Shown here: positions 6,383 through 14,334 of the stretch, in pieces
Layout of the letters: each line of letters starts with the position of its first letter
Position numbering within the stretch: position 1 is the stretch's first letter
Assembly: GCA_002071485.1 (NCBI GenBank)
Contig: MWFF01000007.1
Coordinates: 1-36,248 of the forward strand
Reading direction: 5' to 3'
DNA length: 36,248 nucleotides
From: Verrucomicrobia bacterium ADurb.Bin006
GTDB lineage: Bacteria; Verrucomicrobiota; Verrucomicrobiia; Limisphaerales; J093
Translations under genes and position numbers: made by a program
The notes under the pieces: model-generated
The model's input: only the letters and a program-made list of their open reading frames with translations
Databases searched by the model: none
Told to the model about the DNA's origin: nothing

Positions 6383-7255
6383 ATGAAAGGCATTATACTC
6401 GCCGGCGGTTCGGGCACGCGTCTGTTTCCGGTCACCCAGGTGATCTGCAAGCAGTTGCTGCCGGTCTATGACAAGCCGATGATCTACTACCCGCTCTCGA
6501 CCCTGATGCTGGCTGGGATACGCGAGATCCTGATCATCTCGACGCCGGAAGCCACGCCGGTGTTCGAAAGGCTGCTCGGCGACGGCGCGCATCTCGGCTT
6601 GCGCCTCAGCTACAAGGTGCAGTCTGTTGCCAACGGCCTGGCTCAGGCCTTTGTGCTGGGGAGGGAGTTCATCGGCTCGGACTCCGTCTGCCTGATCCTG
6701 GGCGATAACATCTTTTATGGTAGCGGCCTTCGACAGATGCTGACCCGTGCAGCCAAGAACACCGGCGCCACCGTTTTTGGGTACTACGTCCACGACCCGG
6801 AACGGTATGGTGTGGTCGATTTCGATGCCGACGGCAAGGTGTTGAGCATCGAGGAGAAGCCGGCTCAGCCGAAATCCAACTACGCCGTCGTCGGGCTCTA
6901 TTTCTACGATAATGACGTCGTGCAGATTGCCGAACAACTGAAACCCTCGGCCCGGGGCGAGTACGAGATCACCGATGTCAACCGCGAGTATCTCCGCCGG
7001 GGCAAACTGTCGGTGCGCTTGATGGGACGCGGCTTTGCCTGGCTGGATACGGGGACGCACGAATCTCTCGCCGAGGCAACGGCGTTCGTTCGAGCGATTC
7101 AGGATCGGCAGGGTCTCAAGATCTCCTGCGTCGAGGAGATCGCCTGGCGTCTGGGGTTCATCGACCGGAAGCGATTAACCGAGCTGGCCGGCAAACTGAA
7201 GAAATCGTCGTACGGCGCGTACCTCGAGCAGTTATTGACTGAGCGTCCAAGCTGA
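6383..7255 (+). CDS. rfbA: Glucose-1-phosphate thymidylyltransferase
   Basis: This enzyme joins glucose-1-phosphate and dTTP to give dTDP-glucose, the substrate of rfbB just upstream. The nucleotide-binding signature [11 protein letters not shown] is at residues 8-18, followed by [20 protein letters not shown], the conserved [14 protein letters not shown], the metal-binding [43 protein letters not shown] and [13 protein letters not shown]. All of these are canonical for RmlA. The protein has 290 residues, the normal size for the short RmlA type. The ATG at 6383 follows a repeat spacer. Gene order rfbB-rfbA on one strand suggests one transcript, though the 213-bp repeat spacer could hold a promoter. 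The C-terminus (LLTERPS) is slightly extended into flanking DNA. Confidence 0.96.
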   Translation: MKGIILAGGSGTRLFPVTQVICKQLLPVYDKPMIYYPLSTLMLAGIREILIISTPEATPVFERLLGDGAHLGLRLSYKVQSVANGLAQAFVLGREFIGSDSVCLILGDNIFYGSGLRQMLTRAAKNTGATVFGYYVHDPERYGVVDFDADGKVLSIEEKPAQPKSNYAVVGLYFYDNDVVQIAEQLKPSARGEYEITDVNREYLRRGKLSVRLMGRGFAWLDTGTHESLAEATAFVRAIQDRQGLKISCVEEIAWRLGFIDRKRLTELAGKLKKSSYGAYLEQLLTERPS

Positions 7256-7735
7256 GCGAAGGGCAAAGGGCAAGGTGCGCAGGGCAGAGGAAAAGTGAAG
7301 GGTGACGGGTGGGATTCGAAGATGGGGGCGGTGCGTCAGTGGCCAGTGCGCCAGTTTGCCTTCGGTCTGCTGTCGATCGTTCTTCCCCATCTGTGTCCTC
7401 TGTGCCTCTGTGGTGAATTCCCTTCGATGACTGTCACCGTTCCGAATTGAACCACAGAGAGCACAGAGACCAGTGGCAAAGGGCTGATGACCGTAACGCT
7501 CTAGGCTCAACTGAACCACTCAACATTCATCGAAATGGGTCTTTGGACGTTGAAATCTGAGCGTTGGATGTTGAACATTCAGGTTCTGGGAAAAACCATC
7601 TCCCTTCGTTTCCTTCGTTGTCTTCTGTGAGACCAAGGCGCAATCGTTTTTCCTCTCTGTGTGCTCGGGCCCTCACTTTGTATCCGTGTTTCATCCGTGG
7701 CTCTCTGTTCCGTTCGTTACCTTCTGTGAGGTTTT
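7256..7735. repeat. 480-bp repeat block before the aminotransferase gene
   Basis: No gene is seen. The block holds 'gaagatgggggcggtgcgtc' (the same junction as 337-360 but inverted, with five G), degenerate octamers to ~7360, an inverted pair of 'ctctgtggtgaa' (about 7395-7423) and 'cgaattgaaccacagag' (7443 onward), then 'ttggacgttgaaatctgagc', 'tttccttcgttgtcttctgt' and 'tatccgtgtttcatccgtgg' text. 'cttctgtgagg' directly before the ATG at 7736 supplies a GAGG that may act as a Shine-Dalgarno. Confidence 0.8.
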
Positions 7736-8950
7736 ATGAAAGCCCTCCGCGGTACTGATGATCTCGCTATGTTCGGCGCGCCGCCGCTGTTCGCTGAGCC
7801 GCTTCTGGTCGGCCGGCCCAACATCGGGGATCGCGCGACATTCATGCGCCACCTGGAAGGCGCCTTTGACCGCCGTTGGCTCTCAAATTTTGGCCCCGTG
7901 GTTAAGGAGTTCGAGCAACGGTTAGCGCAGTACTTGGGCGTTCGCCATGCTGTGACCGTGTGTAATGCCACCGTCGGTCTCGAGATCGCGGTTCGGGCGC
8001 TGGGCCTCTCGGGCGAAGTCATTGTGCCTTCGTTCACCTTTGTCGCCACAGTGCACGTGCTCCACTGGCTCGGACTGCGCCCGGTGTTCGTGGACATCGA
8101 CCCGGCTACACACAACGTGGACGTGGACGCTGTGCGGCGTGCGATCACCTCGAAGACCTCGGGAATCATCGGGGTGCACCTTTGGGGTCGGGCGTGCGAC
8201 ACTGAGGCCCTCGAGTCCATCGCTCGAGAGCATGATCTGCGGCTCATGTTCGACGCGGCTCACGCCCTCGGTTGCTCGCATCGGGGCCGGATGATCGGCG
8301 GGTTCGGTGAGTGCGAGGTGTTCAGCTTTCACGCCACCAAGTTCTTCAACACGTTCGAGGGAGGCGTGATCACCACGAACCACGATGACGTGGCCCACCG
8401 TCTTCGGCTGATGTCCAACTTCGGCTTTCACGGCTTGGACAACACGGATTGCGTGGGTGTGAACGGCAAGATGAACGAAGCCTGCGCTGCGATGGGCCTG
8501 GCCAATTTGGACGCGTTGGACGGTTTTGTGAAAACAAACCGGGCGAACTACGAAGTGTACCGGCGCCGGATGGCGGCGATCCCCGGGCTCCAATGTATCG
8601 TGTACGACGACAGTGAACGGTGGAACTACCAGTATGTTGTCGTCGAGTTGGATCAAGCCGCCTTTGGTCTGCCGCGCGACATTCTTTACAGGATTCTCCA
8701 TGCCGAGAACGTTATGGTCCGGCGGTATTTCTATCCCGGCTGCCATCGCATGGAGCCTTACCGTTCCGGCGCGGTTGGAGCGGTGCCCGAGTTGCCCCAG
8801 ACCGAGGCCCTGAGCGACCGCGTTCTGGCCTTCCCGACCGGGACACAGACGGCACCAGTCGAAGTCGACGCAATCTGCGATCTCTTGTCGTGCACCCAAC
8901 GCCAAGCGGCGGTTGTCGCGGAGCGATGTTCGGGGAGTAGCGCATGCTGA
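7736..8950 (+). CDS. DegT/DnrJ/EryC1/StrS-family PLP sugar aminotransferase
   Basis: This 404-residue PLP-dependent aminotransferase is of the sugar-nucleotide type. Visible features are RRWLSNFGPVVKEFEQRLA (substrate-end motif, about 47-65), VTVCNATVGLEIAVRALGL, VIVPSFTFVATVHVLHWLGL, the PLP-binding Asp in LMFDAAHALGC, and the Schiff-base Lys in VFSFHATKFFNTFEGG, whose 'SFHATKFFNTFEGG' form is common in enzymes acting on dTDP-keto-deoxysugars. Given rfbA/rfbB just upstream, the likely substrate is dTDP-4-keto-6-deoxyglucose (or a 3-keto isomer), giving an amino-dideoxy sugar; the exact product cannot be told from sequence. A GAGG lies 4 bases before the ATG; an alternative ATG is at 7769. 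Its 3' end and downstream leader are partly duplicated at about 10939-11058. Confidence 0.9.
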   Translation: MKALRGTDDLAMFGAPPLFAEPLLVGRPNIGDRATFMRHLEGAFDRRWLSNFGPVVKEFEQRLAQYLGVRHAVTVCNATVGLEIAVRALGLSGEVIVPSFTFVATVHVLHWLGLRPVFVDIDPATHNVDVDAVRRAITSKTSGIIGVHLWGRACDTEALESIAREHDLRLMFDAAHALGCSHRGRMIGGFGECEVFSFHATKFFNTFEGGVITTNHDDVAHRLRLMSNFGFHGLDNTDCVGVNGKMNEACAAMGLANLDALDGFVKTNRANYEVYRRRMAAIPGLQCIVYDDSERWNYQYVVVELDQAAFGLPRDILYRILHAENVMVRRYFYPGCHRMEPYRSGAVGAVPELPQTEALSDRVLAFPTGTQTAPVEVDAICDLLSCTQRQAAVVAERCSGSSAC

Positions 8951-9047
8951 GCATCTGTGAGCTTCACACACTGACAGGTTGCGAGGCATTACGTATGAGG
9001 CATAACCAACAGGATATGGGCTCTGCGTTCTACCAGGAACCGTTCGC
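8934..9047 (+). repeat. Duplicated gene-junction segment, copy 1
   Basis: This segment spans the aminotransferase stop region, a short leader and the first codons of a CitE-like gene. It is similar to 10939-11058. Shared blocks are 'ttcggggagtagcgc', 'g-gcttcac' and a 27-base perfect match at 8986-9012 versus 11000-11026 (gcattacgtatgaggcataa...). Similarity fades near 'gttctacc(a/g)gga(a/g)ccg'. Confidence 0.85.
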
Positions 9048-9117
9048 ATGCACTGGCGTCCCAAAGGGCACGCCAGCGTCGAAAGCTCGCTTCATGAGAC
9101 TGCTTTCGTGCTCAGTG
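8995..9117 (+). pseudogene. 5' fragment of a CitE-like lyase gene
   Basis: From ATG 8995 the frame reads MRHNQQDMGSAFYQEPF, closely matching the start of the intact lyase at 11009 (MRHNQQNREFAFYREPV). It then diverges and stops at 9117. I interpret it as a remnant of the lyase gene's 5' end left when the ATP-grasp gene (9147-10391) came to lie between the aminotransferase and the lyase. It could still be translated as a ~40-residue peptide, but no function is suggested. Confidence 0.7.
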
Positions 9118-9146
9118 TAGGGCCCTGCGAACCCCACGCATCTGGA

Positions 9147-10391
9147 ATGAATTCCACAAGAGATCATCAGCCCGTCGCCATTGTGCTTGGCGGAACATCG
9201 CCGCATGCAGAGCTTTGTCGACTCCTCAAGGCCCGTGGCTATCATACGCTCTTGATCGACTACTATGAGCGGCCATGCGCTAAAGCAGCGGCGGATGAAC
9301 ACCTGCGTGTCAGCACGCTCGACCAGGAGAGAGTCTTGGAGATCGCTAGGAATCGCGCTGCCTCCCTCGTCCTCGCCACCTGTATCGACCAAGCTAACGT
9401 CACGGCTTGCTACGTCCTTGAGCGCCTGGGGAAGTTTGCTCCGTACAGTTATCAGACAGCAGTCGCGGTCTCAACCAAGAGCATCATGAAAGCAATCATG
9501 ATCAAGCATGGGATCCCGACTTCCCGATTCGTGCAGGTTTCTGATACTGCTTCGACCCATTGGCGTGGTCTTAACTTTCCGTTGATCGTCAAACCCTGCG
9601 ACAGCAACAGTTCGAAAGGTGTGCGGCGCTGTGACTCTCCAGAGCAAGTGGAGCGACACCTCGCATCTGCGCTTGGCATCAGCCGAAGACACGAGGCGGT
9701 CGTTGAGGAGTTTAAGGACGGACGGGAAATTGCCTTCGATTCGTATGTCATGAATGGGCGAGTGCACCTCATGATGACTCGAGAGCGGAGAAAGATCACG
9801 GGTTTCAGGGATTCCATTCAGCAGATCTACGGATCCTTTTGGCCCGCTCACGTGAGTGGCCCAACCCAGCAAAGGCTAGTCGCGGTCGGAGAGTGGATCG
9901 CCCGGGTCTTCCAATTAGATAACACACCTCTGATGATGCAGGCGATTATTAGCGGCGATCAGATCAGTGTAATCGAGTTTGCTCCCAGAATCGGTGGAGG
10001 AGAAAACCACCGCATTATTAAGATGGCGACGGGCTTCGACCTCATTGATGCGGCCATAGACTCGTTTCTTGGGAGGCGGCCTGTGCTCAACCAGCGGGAG
10101 CCTGGGCGCGTGTTTCTGGACAATTACCTCTATGCAAAGCCGTGTCTCCTCGGAAGAGTGGAAGGTATGGAAGAATTGCTCCAGGATGGCGTGATCGATT
10201 GCTTTGAGACCTACAAGTCAACAGGCTTCGAGGTTGGTGAGAGCATCTCAAGCAACAATCGTGTTGGGGCTTTCATCGTGTCTGGCGCCTCAGAGCAAGA
10301 GTGTCTCGAGACGCTTCGCAGGGCCGTCAGTCGGGTCGAGATCTTTGATTGCGCAGGCAATCCAGTCATGCTGAGAGAGATTTACGATTAG
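9147..10391 (+). CDS. ATP-grasp ligase
   Basis: This 414-residue protein has the ATP-grasp layout: an N-terminal Rossmann-like pre-ATP domain (PVAIVLGGTSPHAELCRLLK, about 8-27), a central ATP-binding region with the Lys-bearing strand LNFPLIVKPCDSNSSKGVRR and VEEFKDGREIAFDSYV, and a metal-binding strand SVIEFAPRIGGGENHR (the E and R-x-G-G-G pattern of carboxylate-amine ligases). Such enzymes activate a carboxylate with ATP and join it to an amine or thiol. The substrate is unknown. I chose the ATG at 9147 (MNSTRDHQPVAIV); an ATG at 9048 in the same frame would add 33 unconserved residues. It lies between two copies of a duplicated junction and has somewhat lower GC than the genes on either side, so it may be a later insertion into the cluster. 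Confidence 0.82.
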   Translation: MNSTRDHQPVAIVLGGTSPHAELCRLLKARGYHTLLIDYYERPCAKAAADEHLRVSTLDQERVLEIARNRAASLVLATCIDQANVTACYVLERLGKFAPYSYQTAVAVSTKSIMKAIMIKHGIPTSRFVQVSDTASTHWRGLNFPLIVKPCDSNSSKGVRRCDSPEQVERHLASALGISRRHEAVVEEFKDGREIAFDSYVMNGRVHLMMTRERRKITGFRDSIQQIYGSFWPAHVSGPTQQRLVAVGEWIARVFQLDNTPLMMQAIISGDQISVIEFAPRIGGGENHRIIKMATGFDLIDAAIDSFLGRRPVLNQREPGRVFLDNYLYAKPCLLGRVEGMEELLQDGVIDCFETYKSTGFEVGESISSNNRVGAFIVSGASEQECLETLRRAVSRVEIFDCAGNPVMLREIYD

Positions 10392-10938
10392 AACTTCAGG
10401 AACTCTTTGTCTTCGGGAAGTGAACCCATGAAGCAGCTGGTTCATGGGCAGGGCGGGTTTGATCGACTACCACTAAGTTCGTAGTCCAGCCTCTGAAGGC
10501 GAGACCTGCACAGGTTCCTCGGCGTTTTTAGTGGAATGCTAGCTGCTGTGGAAGGCATTGATTTACAAGGGGTAGAGCCTTTCGGCCCGGAAAGACAGGG
10601 CTTCTAATGAGTGTCCGAGGCGCAGGCCCCCTGGCGAGGGTTGTCCAATTCCACTGAAAACGTCGAAGAAGCCCTGCACAATGAGCTGGCATCCCCGCAT
10701 TCGGCGATCCAGTGCGATGGCTTTCAGGCTCAGCTACCAGGCGTGGGCGACAATCAGGTCAGGAGTTTCGCCCGGCGTGAGATGGCCGCACGATCAGTAC
10801 ATCGGTTTGGCTTCATGGCATGGCCAGGCAGCGGCTCGATCATAAGGCGTCTGCGGGTTGCTCACGATGTCGCGGTTGGGCGGTCGGCTGTGATCAAGCG
10901 TCTCTCCATCTCACAGAATGAGCAGCACGCCCCCCAGG
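10392..10938. other. Non-coding or decayed spacer
   Basis: These 547 bases hold no gene I can identify and none of the dispersed repeat families. A 133-codon frame (10611-11012) has no recognisable motif and overlaps the duplicated junction, so I do not call it. A remnant of an older gene or mobile element is possible but unsupported. Confidence 0.5.
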
Positions 10939-11058
10939 TTCGGGGAGTAGCGCGCGCTCTACAGTTGTGGGCTTCACCCACCCACCGAGAGGTCTCGATG
11001 CATTACGTATGAGGCATAACCAACAGAATCGGGAGTTCGCGTTCTACCGGGAGCCGGT
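10939..11058 (+). repeat. Duplicated gene-junction segment, copy 2
   Basis: This is the counterpart of 8934-9047. It includes a copy of the aminotransferase 3' end text (ttcggggagtagcgc), a leader and the true start of the CitE-like gene. The best-preserved block is 11000-11026, identical to 8986-9012. Confidence 0.85.
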
Positions 11059-12169
11059 GGAGTTCAGCAAGGCGACCGACAAGAGGCTCCTTCAGTATTG
11101 TCTGGGGGGGACGCTCTACATGCCTGGGACGAAGGATATCACCGACAAGCTCCTCAAGCGGCAGTTGCCGATGCTGACATCGATGGTGATGTGTTTTGAG
11201 GATGCGATCCAGGAGTCTCAACTCGAGGCGGCGGAGCGCAATGTCCTCAGTCTGCTCGACACGCTGGCAGGCGCATTCGGCACGGGGAGTGCCCGAGTCG
11301 AGGATATCCCGCTCATATTCCTGCGGGTGCGCCATCCCGAGCAATTCGCCGCGTTCGCTGCTCGGTTGACCAAGGAGCAAGCCGACGTGCTGTCCGGTTT
11401 CGTGTTCCCCAAGTTCTGCAGCCAGAACGGGTACGAGTACCTCACCACACTGGGGGGGCTTAACCGGAGTCTGGCCGTTTCGCTCTATGGCATGCCGATC
11501 CTCGAGGGCAAGACGATCGCCTATATCGAGACCAGGCTGACTGAATTGACTGAGATCCGGGGATTGCTCAAGCCCTTCCGCGATCTCATCCTGAACGTGC
11601 GAATCGGGGGGACGGATTTCTCCTCGATCTTCGGCGTGCGACGGGGCATCAACTCCTCGATCTATGACATCCTCCCGGTGAGGGATTGTCTGTCCGATAT
11701 TCTTAATTTCTTCAATCGCGAGGGCGAGGATTACACCGTGTCCGCCCCGGTATGGGAGTTCTTCCTGGCCGACCGGGAGAAGAATCTCGAACTTTTGCGG
11801 ACGGAGGATCTCCATGAATCCTTGCTCAAGCGCAACACGATCATCAATGAGGCCGTCGACGGACTGCTGCGGGAGGTCATTCTGGACAAAGCCAACGGAA
11901 TGGTCGGGAAGACGGTCATCCATCCCTCGCACCTTAAGTATGTGAACGCCATGCAGGCGGTCACGCGGGAGGAGTATGAGGATGCGACGCAGATCTTGAG
12001 CGCATCCGGTGGGGTTATCAAGAGCGCGAAGGCGAACAAAATGAATGAGATCAACCCGCATCGGAACTGGGCGGAGAAGGTCGCTAACCGCGCCCAGGCC
12101 TATGGCGTGATCTCCGACGAGTCGGAGTACATCCGTATGTTTGTCGGAGGGTCAGGAATCCAGGAATAG
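11009..12169 (+). CDS. CitE/HpcH-like TIM-barrel C-C bond lyase (PF15617 type)
   Basis: This 386-residue protein has the block order of the C-C_Bond_Lyase family (PF15617), a branch of the CitE/HpcH aldolase superfamily: CLGGTLYMPGTKDITDKLL (about 31-49), MVMCFEDAIQ with the catalytic/metal Glu-Asp, IPLIFLRVRHPEQF, SGFVFPKFCSQNGYEY, YGMPILEG, ILNVRIGGTDFSSIFGVRRG and SAPVWEFF. Superfamily members cleave or form C-C bonds of acyl-CoA or 2-keto/hydroxy acids with Mg2+. The PF15617 branch is known from Ter-type stress operons, where it sits with ATP-grasp and other biosynthetic enzymes. Here an ATP-grasp gene is also the upstream neighbour, but no ter gene is present. I chose the ATG at 11009 because the same start is duplicated at 8995. 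Substrate unknown. Confidence 0.83.
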   Translation: MRHNQQNREFAFYREPVEFSKATDKRLLQYCLGGTLYMPGTKDITDKLLKRQLPMLTSMVMCFEDAIQESQLEAAERNVLSLLDTLAGAFGTGSARVEDIPLIFLRVRHPEQFAAFAARLTKEQADVLSGFVFPKFCSQNGYEYLTTLGGLNRSLAVSLYGMPILEGKTIAYIETRLTELTEIRGLLKPFRDLILNVRIGGTDFSSIFGVRRGINSSIYDILPVRDCLSDILNFFNREGEDYTVSAPVWEFFLADREKNLELLRTEDLHESLLKRNTIINEAVDGLLREVILDKANGMVGKTVIHPSHLKYVNAMQAVTREEYEDATQILSASGGVIKSAKANKMNEINPHRNWAEKVANRAQAYGVISDESEYIRMFVGGSGIQE

Positions 12170-12366
12170 TGTCCTCGAACGAGCTTCAAGCAGACTGCGA
12201 TGTCCCCGGGCTGAATGGGCGGACCGGGCTTGAGCCCCGAGACGGGTTTGCTGCCTCCTTGACTCGGGCTGCCGCCTCACTACCTTGACCAGTGCAAACT
12301 GTCCAAACACCGATTCACACACAGACTCATTGCTGCGCCTGGCTCGTGACCTTTGGCTAATATTCT
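12170..12366. other. Short intergenic spacer
   Basis: These 197 bases show no gene, dispersed repeat or clear terminator. A promoter for the following genes could lie here but cannot be pinned down. Confidence 0.4.
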
Positions 12367-13260
12367 ATGCAAGCCACCCGTGATTTCCTTACCCGCCTGG
12401 GTCTTCCATCCGGAGACGCCTACGATCTGCCCACGTCGGACCAGCGTTTTGCTGACGGCGGTCAATACCGCTTCGAGGTCCCGGGGATCCAGGGGCCGGG
12501 GACCATGCAGGCCCTCCTCGAGGAGAGCGATCGGCTTGGGATCTGCCTGCACCGCATCACTCAAACGAAAGGCATCATGCTGCTTGCGGACGAGGACATC
12601 GTCCGTATGGTCGACCTGGCTGCGAGGTGGACGGTCGATCTTGTGCTCGCGATCGGCCCCCGGGCGACATACGACACGAGTGCCTCGGTGCAAACCCCCG
12701 AAGGACAGCGAATGGGGTACCGGTTGCGCGGCCAGGAGCAGATCGTGCGGGCCATCGAGGACGTGAAACGCGCCGCACGACTTGGATGTCGGTCGTTCCT
12801 GATCTATGACGAGGGGTCGCTCTGGATCCTGAATCAGGCGCGCAAACAGGGCGAGATCCCCGCTGACTGCAAGTTCAAGGTCTCGGCCCATTGCGGCCAC
12901 GGCAATCCGTGCTCGGCGCGTCTGCTCGAGGAAATCGGGGCCGACTCCTTTAACCCAATTCGGGACATTCAGATCCAGATGCTCGCTGCGCTCCGGAAGG
13001 CCGTCAGAATCCCGATCGACGTCCACACCGAGAACCCGGCCTCCTCGGGCGGTTTCATCCGGCACTATGAGGTGCCCGAGATGATCCGCGTCGCCGCGCC
13101 GATCTACCTCAAGACCGGAGGCTCGGTCGCCAAAACGCATTCATGGGAGTCAACCGCCGACGACGCGAAGAAGCGGGCTAAGCAGGTCCAACTTGTCCGG
13201 CGCGTTATCGCCGAGTATTACCCTGGAGCGGTCTGCTCGCCCAAGGGCGGCGTCAAGTAA
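12367..13260 (+). CDS. TIM-barrel protein, possibly U32-peptidase-like
   Basis: This 297-residue protein has an alternating strand/helix pattern suggesting a TIM barrel: VDLVLAIGPRA (about 97-107), GCRSFLIYDEGSLWIL, CKFKVSAHCGHGNPCSARLL, GADSFNPIRDIQIQMLAAL, VRIPIDVHTENPASSGGF and AAPIYLKTGGS near the end. Proteins of this kind are sometimes annotated as U32-family peptidases, but I cannot see a decisive motif and do not assign a reaction. Conserved-looking polar residues (HCGHGNPC, HTENP, ASSGGF) suggest an active site for a small polar substrate. It begins at ATG 12367 and ends 79 bases before the aldo/keto reductase, on the same strand, so it is probably co-transcribed and part of the same small-molecule pathway. 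Confidence 0.6.
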   Translation: MQATRDFLTRLGLPSGDAYDLPTSDQRFADGGQYRFEVPGIQGPGTMQALLEESDRLGICLHRITQTKGIMLLADEDIVRMVDLAARWTVDLVLAIGPRATYDTSASVQTPEGQRMGYRLRGQEQIVRAIEDVKRAARLGCRSFLIYDEGSLWILNQARKQGEIPADCKFKVSAHCGHGNPCSARLLEEIGADSFNPIRDIQIQMLAALRKAVRIPIDVHTENPASSGGFIRHYEVPEMIRVAAPIYLKTGGSVAKTHSWESTADDAKKRAKQVQLVRRVIAEYYPGAVCSPKGGVK

Positions 13261-13339
13261 GGACCAGGCACCTTCGACGGGCTTCCCCGCGCGGCGCACG
13301 TCCGCTGGGAGCCAAGACAGCGCAACTCCATTCCGCATC

Positions 13340-14296
13340 ATGTCAAAGCCGATACGCCTGGTTCTGGGAACAATGACCTTCGGTCCCCAGGTGGATCTCG
13401 AGGGAAGCCGCGAGATGGTTCGCCGCTTCCTCGACGCCGGGCATAGCGAGATCGACACCGCCTATGTGTACAACAAAGGCGACAGCGAGAAGTATCTGGG
13501 AACCATCCTCGCGGACGAGCCGAGAGCGCAGGCTACGATTGCCACCAAGGTGAATCCGAGGATCACCGGACGGCTCGATGCCGCATCGATTGCCATGCAG
13601 GTGAAGGAATCGCTCGCCCGCCTGCGTCGCGACTCGATCGATCTCCTTTACCTGCATTTCCCCGATCCCCAGACGCCGATTGAGATCACGCTGGAGGCGT
13701 GCGCGGATCTCCACGCTCAGGGGCTGTTCTCGTCTTTCGGGCTGAGCAACTTCCCGGCTTGGGAGGTCGTGCATGTCTGGCATACGTGCAAACGGAACGG
13801 CTGGCCGCTGCCCGAAGTCTATCAGGGCCTCTACAACGGCCTGAGCCGCAGTGTCGAGCCCGAGTTGCTGCCAGCGCTCCGTCAGTTGGGCATGCTCTTT
13901 TACGCCTACAATCCGTTGGCTGGAGGACTGCTCGCCGGGAAGCACGCGAAGTTCGAGGAAGCCCCCGCGCCTGGCCGCTTCACTTTGCGCCCCAATTACA
14001 GGAATCGGTACTGGAAAAAGCCCTTCTTCGATGCGATGCGCATCCTGTCTGATGAGTGCGCCCAGGCCCGGATTCGGCCTGTCGAAGCAGCGTATCGGTG
14101 GCTTGCCTTTCATTCTGGATTGGATGGAACCAAGGGAGATGGCGTGATCATCGGGGCGTCGAGCCCGGCTCAACTCGAGGAGAACTTGGGCAGCTTGAAA
14201 GCAGGTCCCCTTCCGGAGGGTATCGCCGAGGCCTTTCGGTCGGCGTGGGACGATGCAAGGGCAGACAGTCCGTCCTATTTTCGATACAGCGGCTAG
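13340..14296 (+). CDS. Aldo/keto reductase, AKR7 (aflatoxin aldehyde reductase) type
   Basis: This NAD(P)H-dependent aldehyde/ketone reductase has 318 residues, a typical length. The catalytic tetrad is visible: Asp and Tyr in EIDTAYVYNKGDSEKYLG (about residues 36-53), Lys in ATIATKVNPR, and His in LLYLHFPDPQTPIE. AKR7-specific blocks follow: FGLSNFPAWEV, EVYQGLYNGLSRSVEPELLP and LFYAYNPLAGGLLAGKHAKF. The last matches 'FYAYNPLAGGLLTGKY' of AKR7 enzymes, which reduce dicarbonyls and succinic semialdehyde-type aldehydes. I chose the ATG at 13340 (MSKPIRLVLGTMTFG); an upstream in-frame start at 13193 would overlap the preceding gene and add unconserved residues. In context it may reduce an aldehyde made by the ThDP decarboxylase (15746), an inference from position only. 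Confidence 0.9.
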   Translation: MSKPIRLVLGTMTFGPQVDLEGSREMVRRFLDAGHSEIDTAYVYNKGDSEKYLGTILADEPRAQATIATKVNPRITGRLDAASIAMQVKESLARLRRDSIDLLYLHFPDPQTPIEITLEACADLHAQGLFSSFGLSNFPAWEVVHVWHTCKRNGWPLPEVYQGLYNGLSRSVEPELLPALRQLGMLFYAYNPLAGGLLAGKHAKFEEAPAPGRFTLRPNYRNRYWKKPFFDAMRILSDECAQARIRPVEAAYRWLAFHSGLDGTKGDGVIIGASSPAQLEENLGSLKAGPLPEGIAEAFRSAWDDARADSPSYFRYSG

Positions 14297-14334
14297 TGCT
14301 TTTCGAGGCAGAGTGTTAAGGCAATCAGAAGAGA

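Noticed and set aside
7922..9064. 380-codon minus-strand open frame
   Set aside because: It is antisense to the DegT aminotransferase, with no recognisable motif.
10611..11012. 133-codon frame upstream of the CitE-like lyase
   Set aside because: There are no motifs, the composition does not look coding, and it overlaps the duplicated junction. Resemblance to transposase fragments was considered but could not be supported.
11009..12169. Ter-type stress-response locus
   Set aside because: The PF15617-type lyase next to an ATP-grasp gene recalls ter biosynthetic operons, but no TerD, TerC, phosphoribosyltransferase or Pelota-like gene is present. The surrounding genes are for polysaccharide synthesis.
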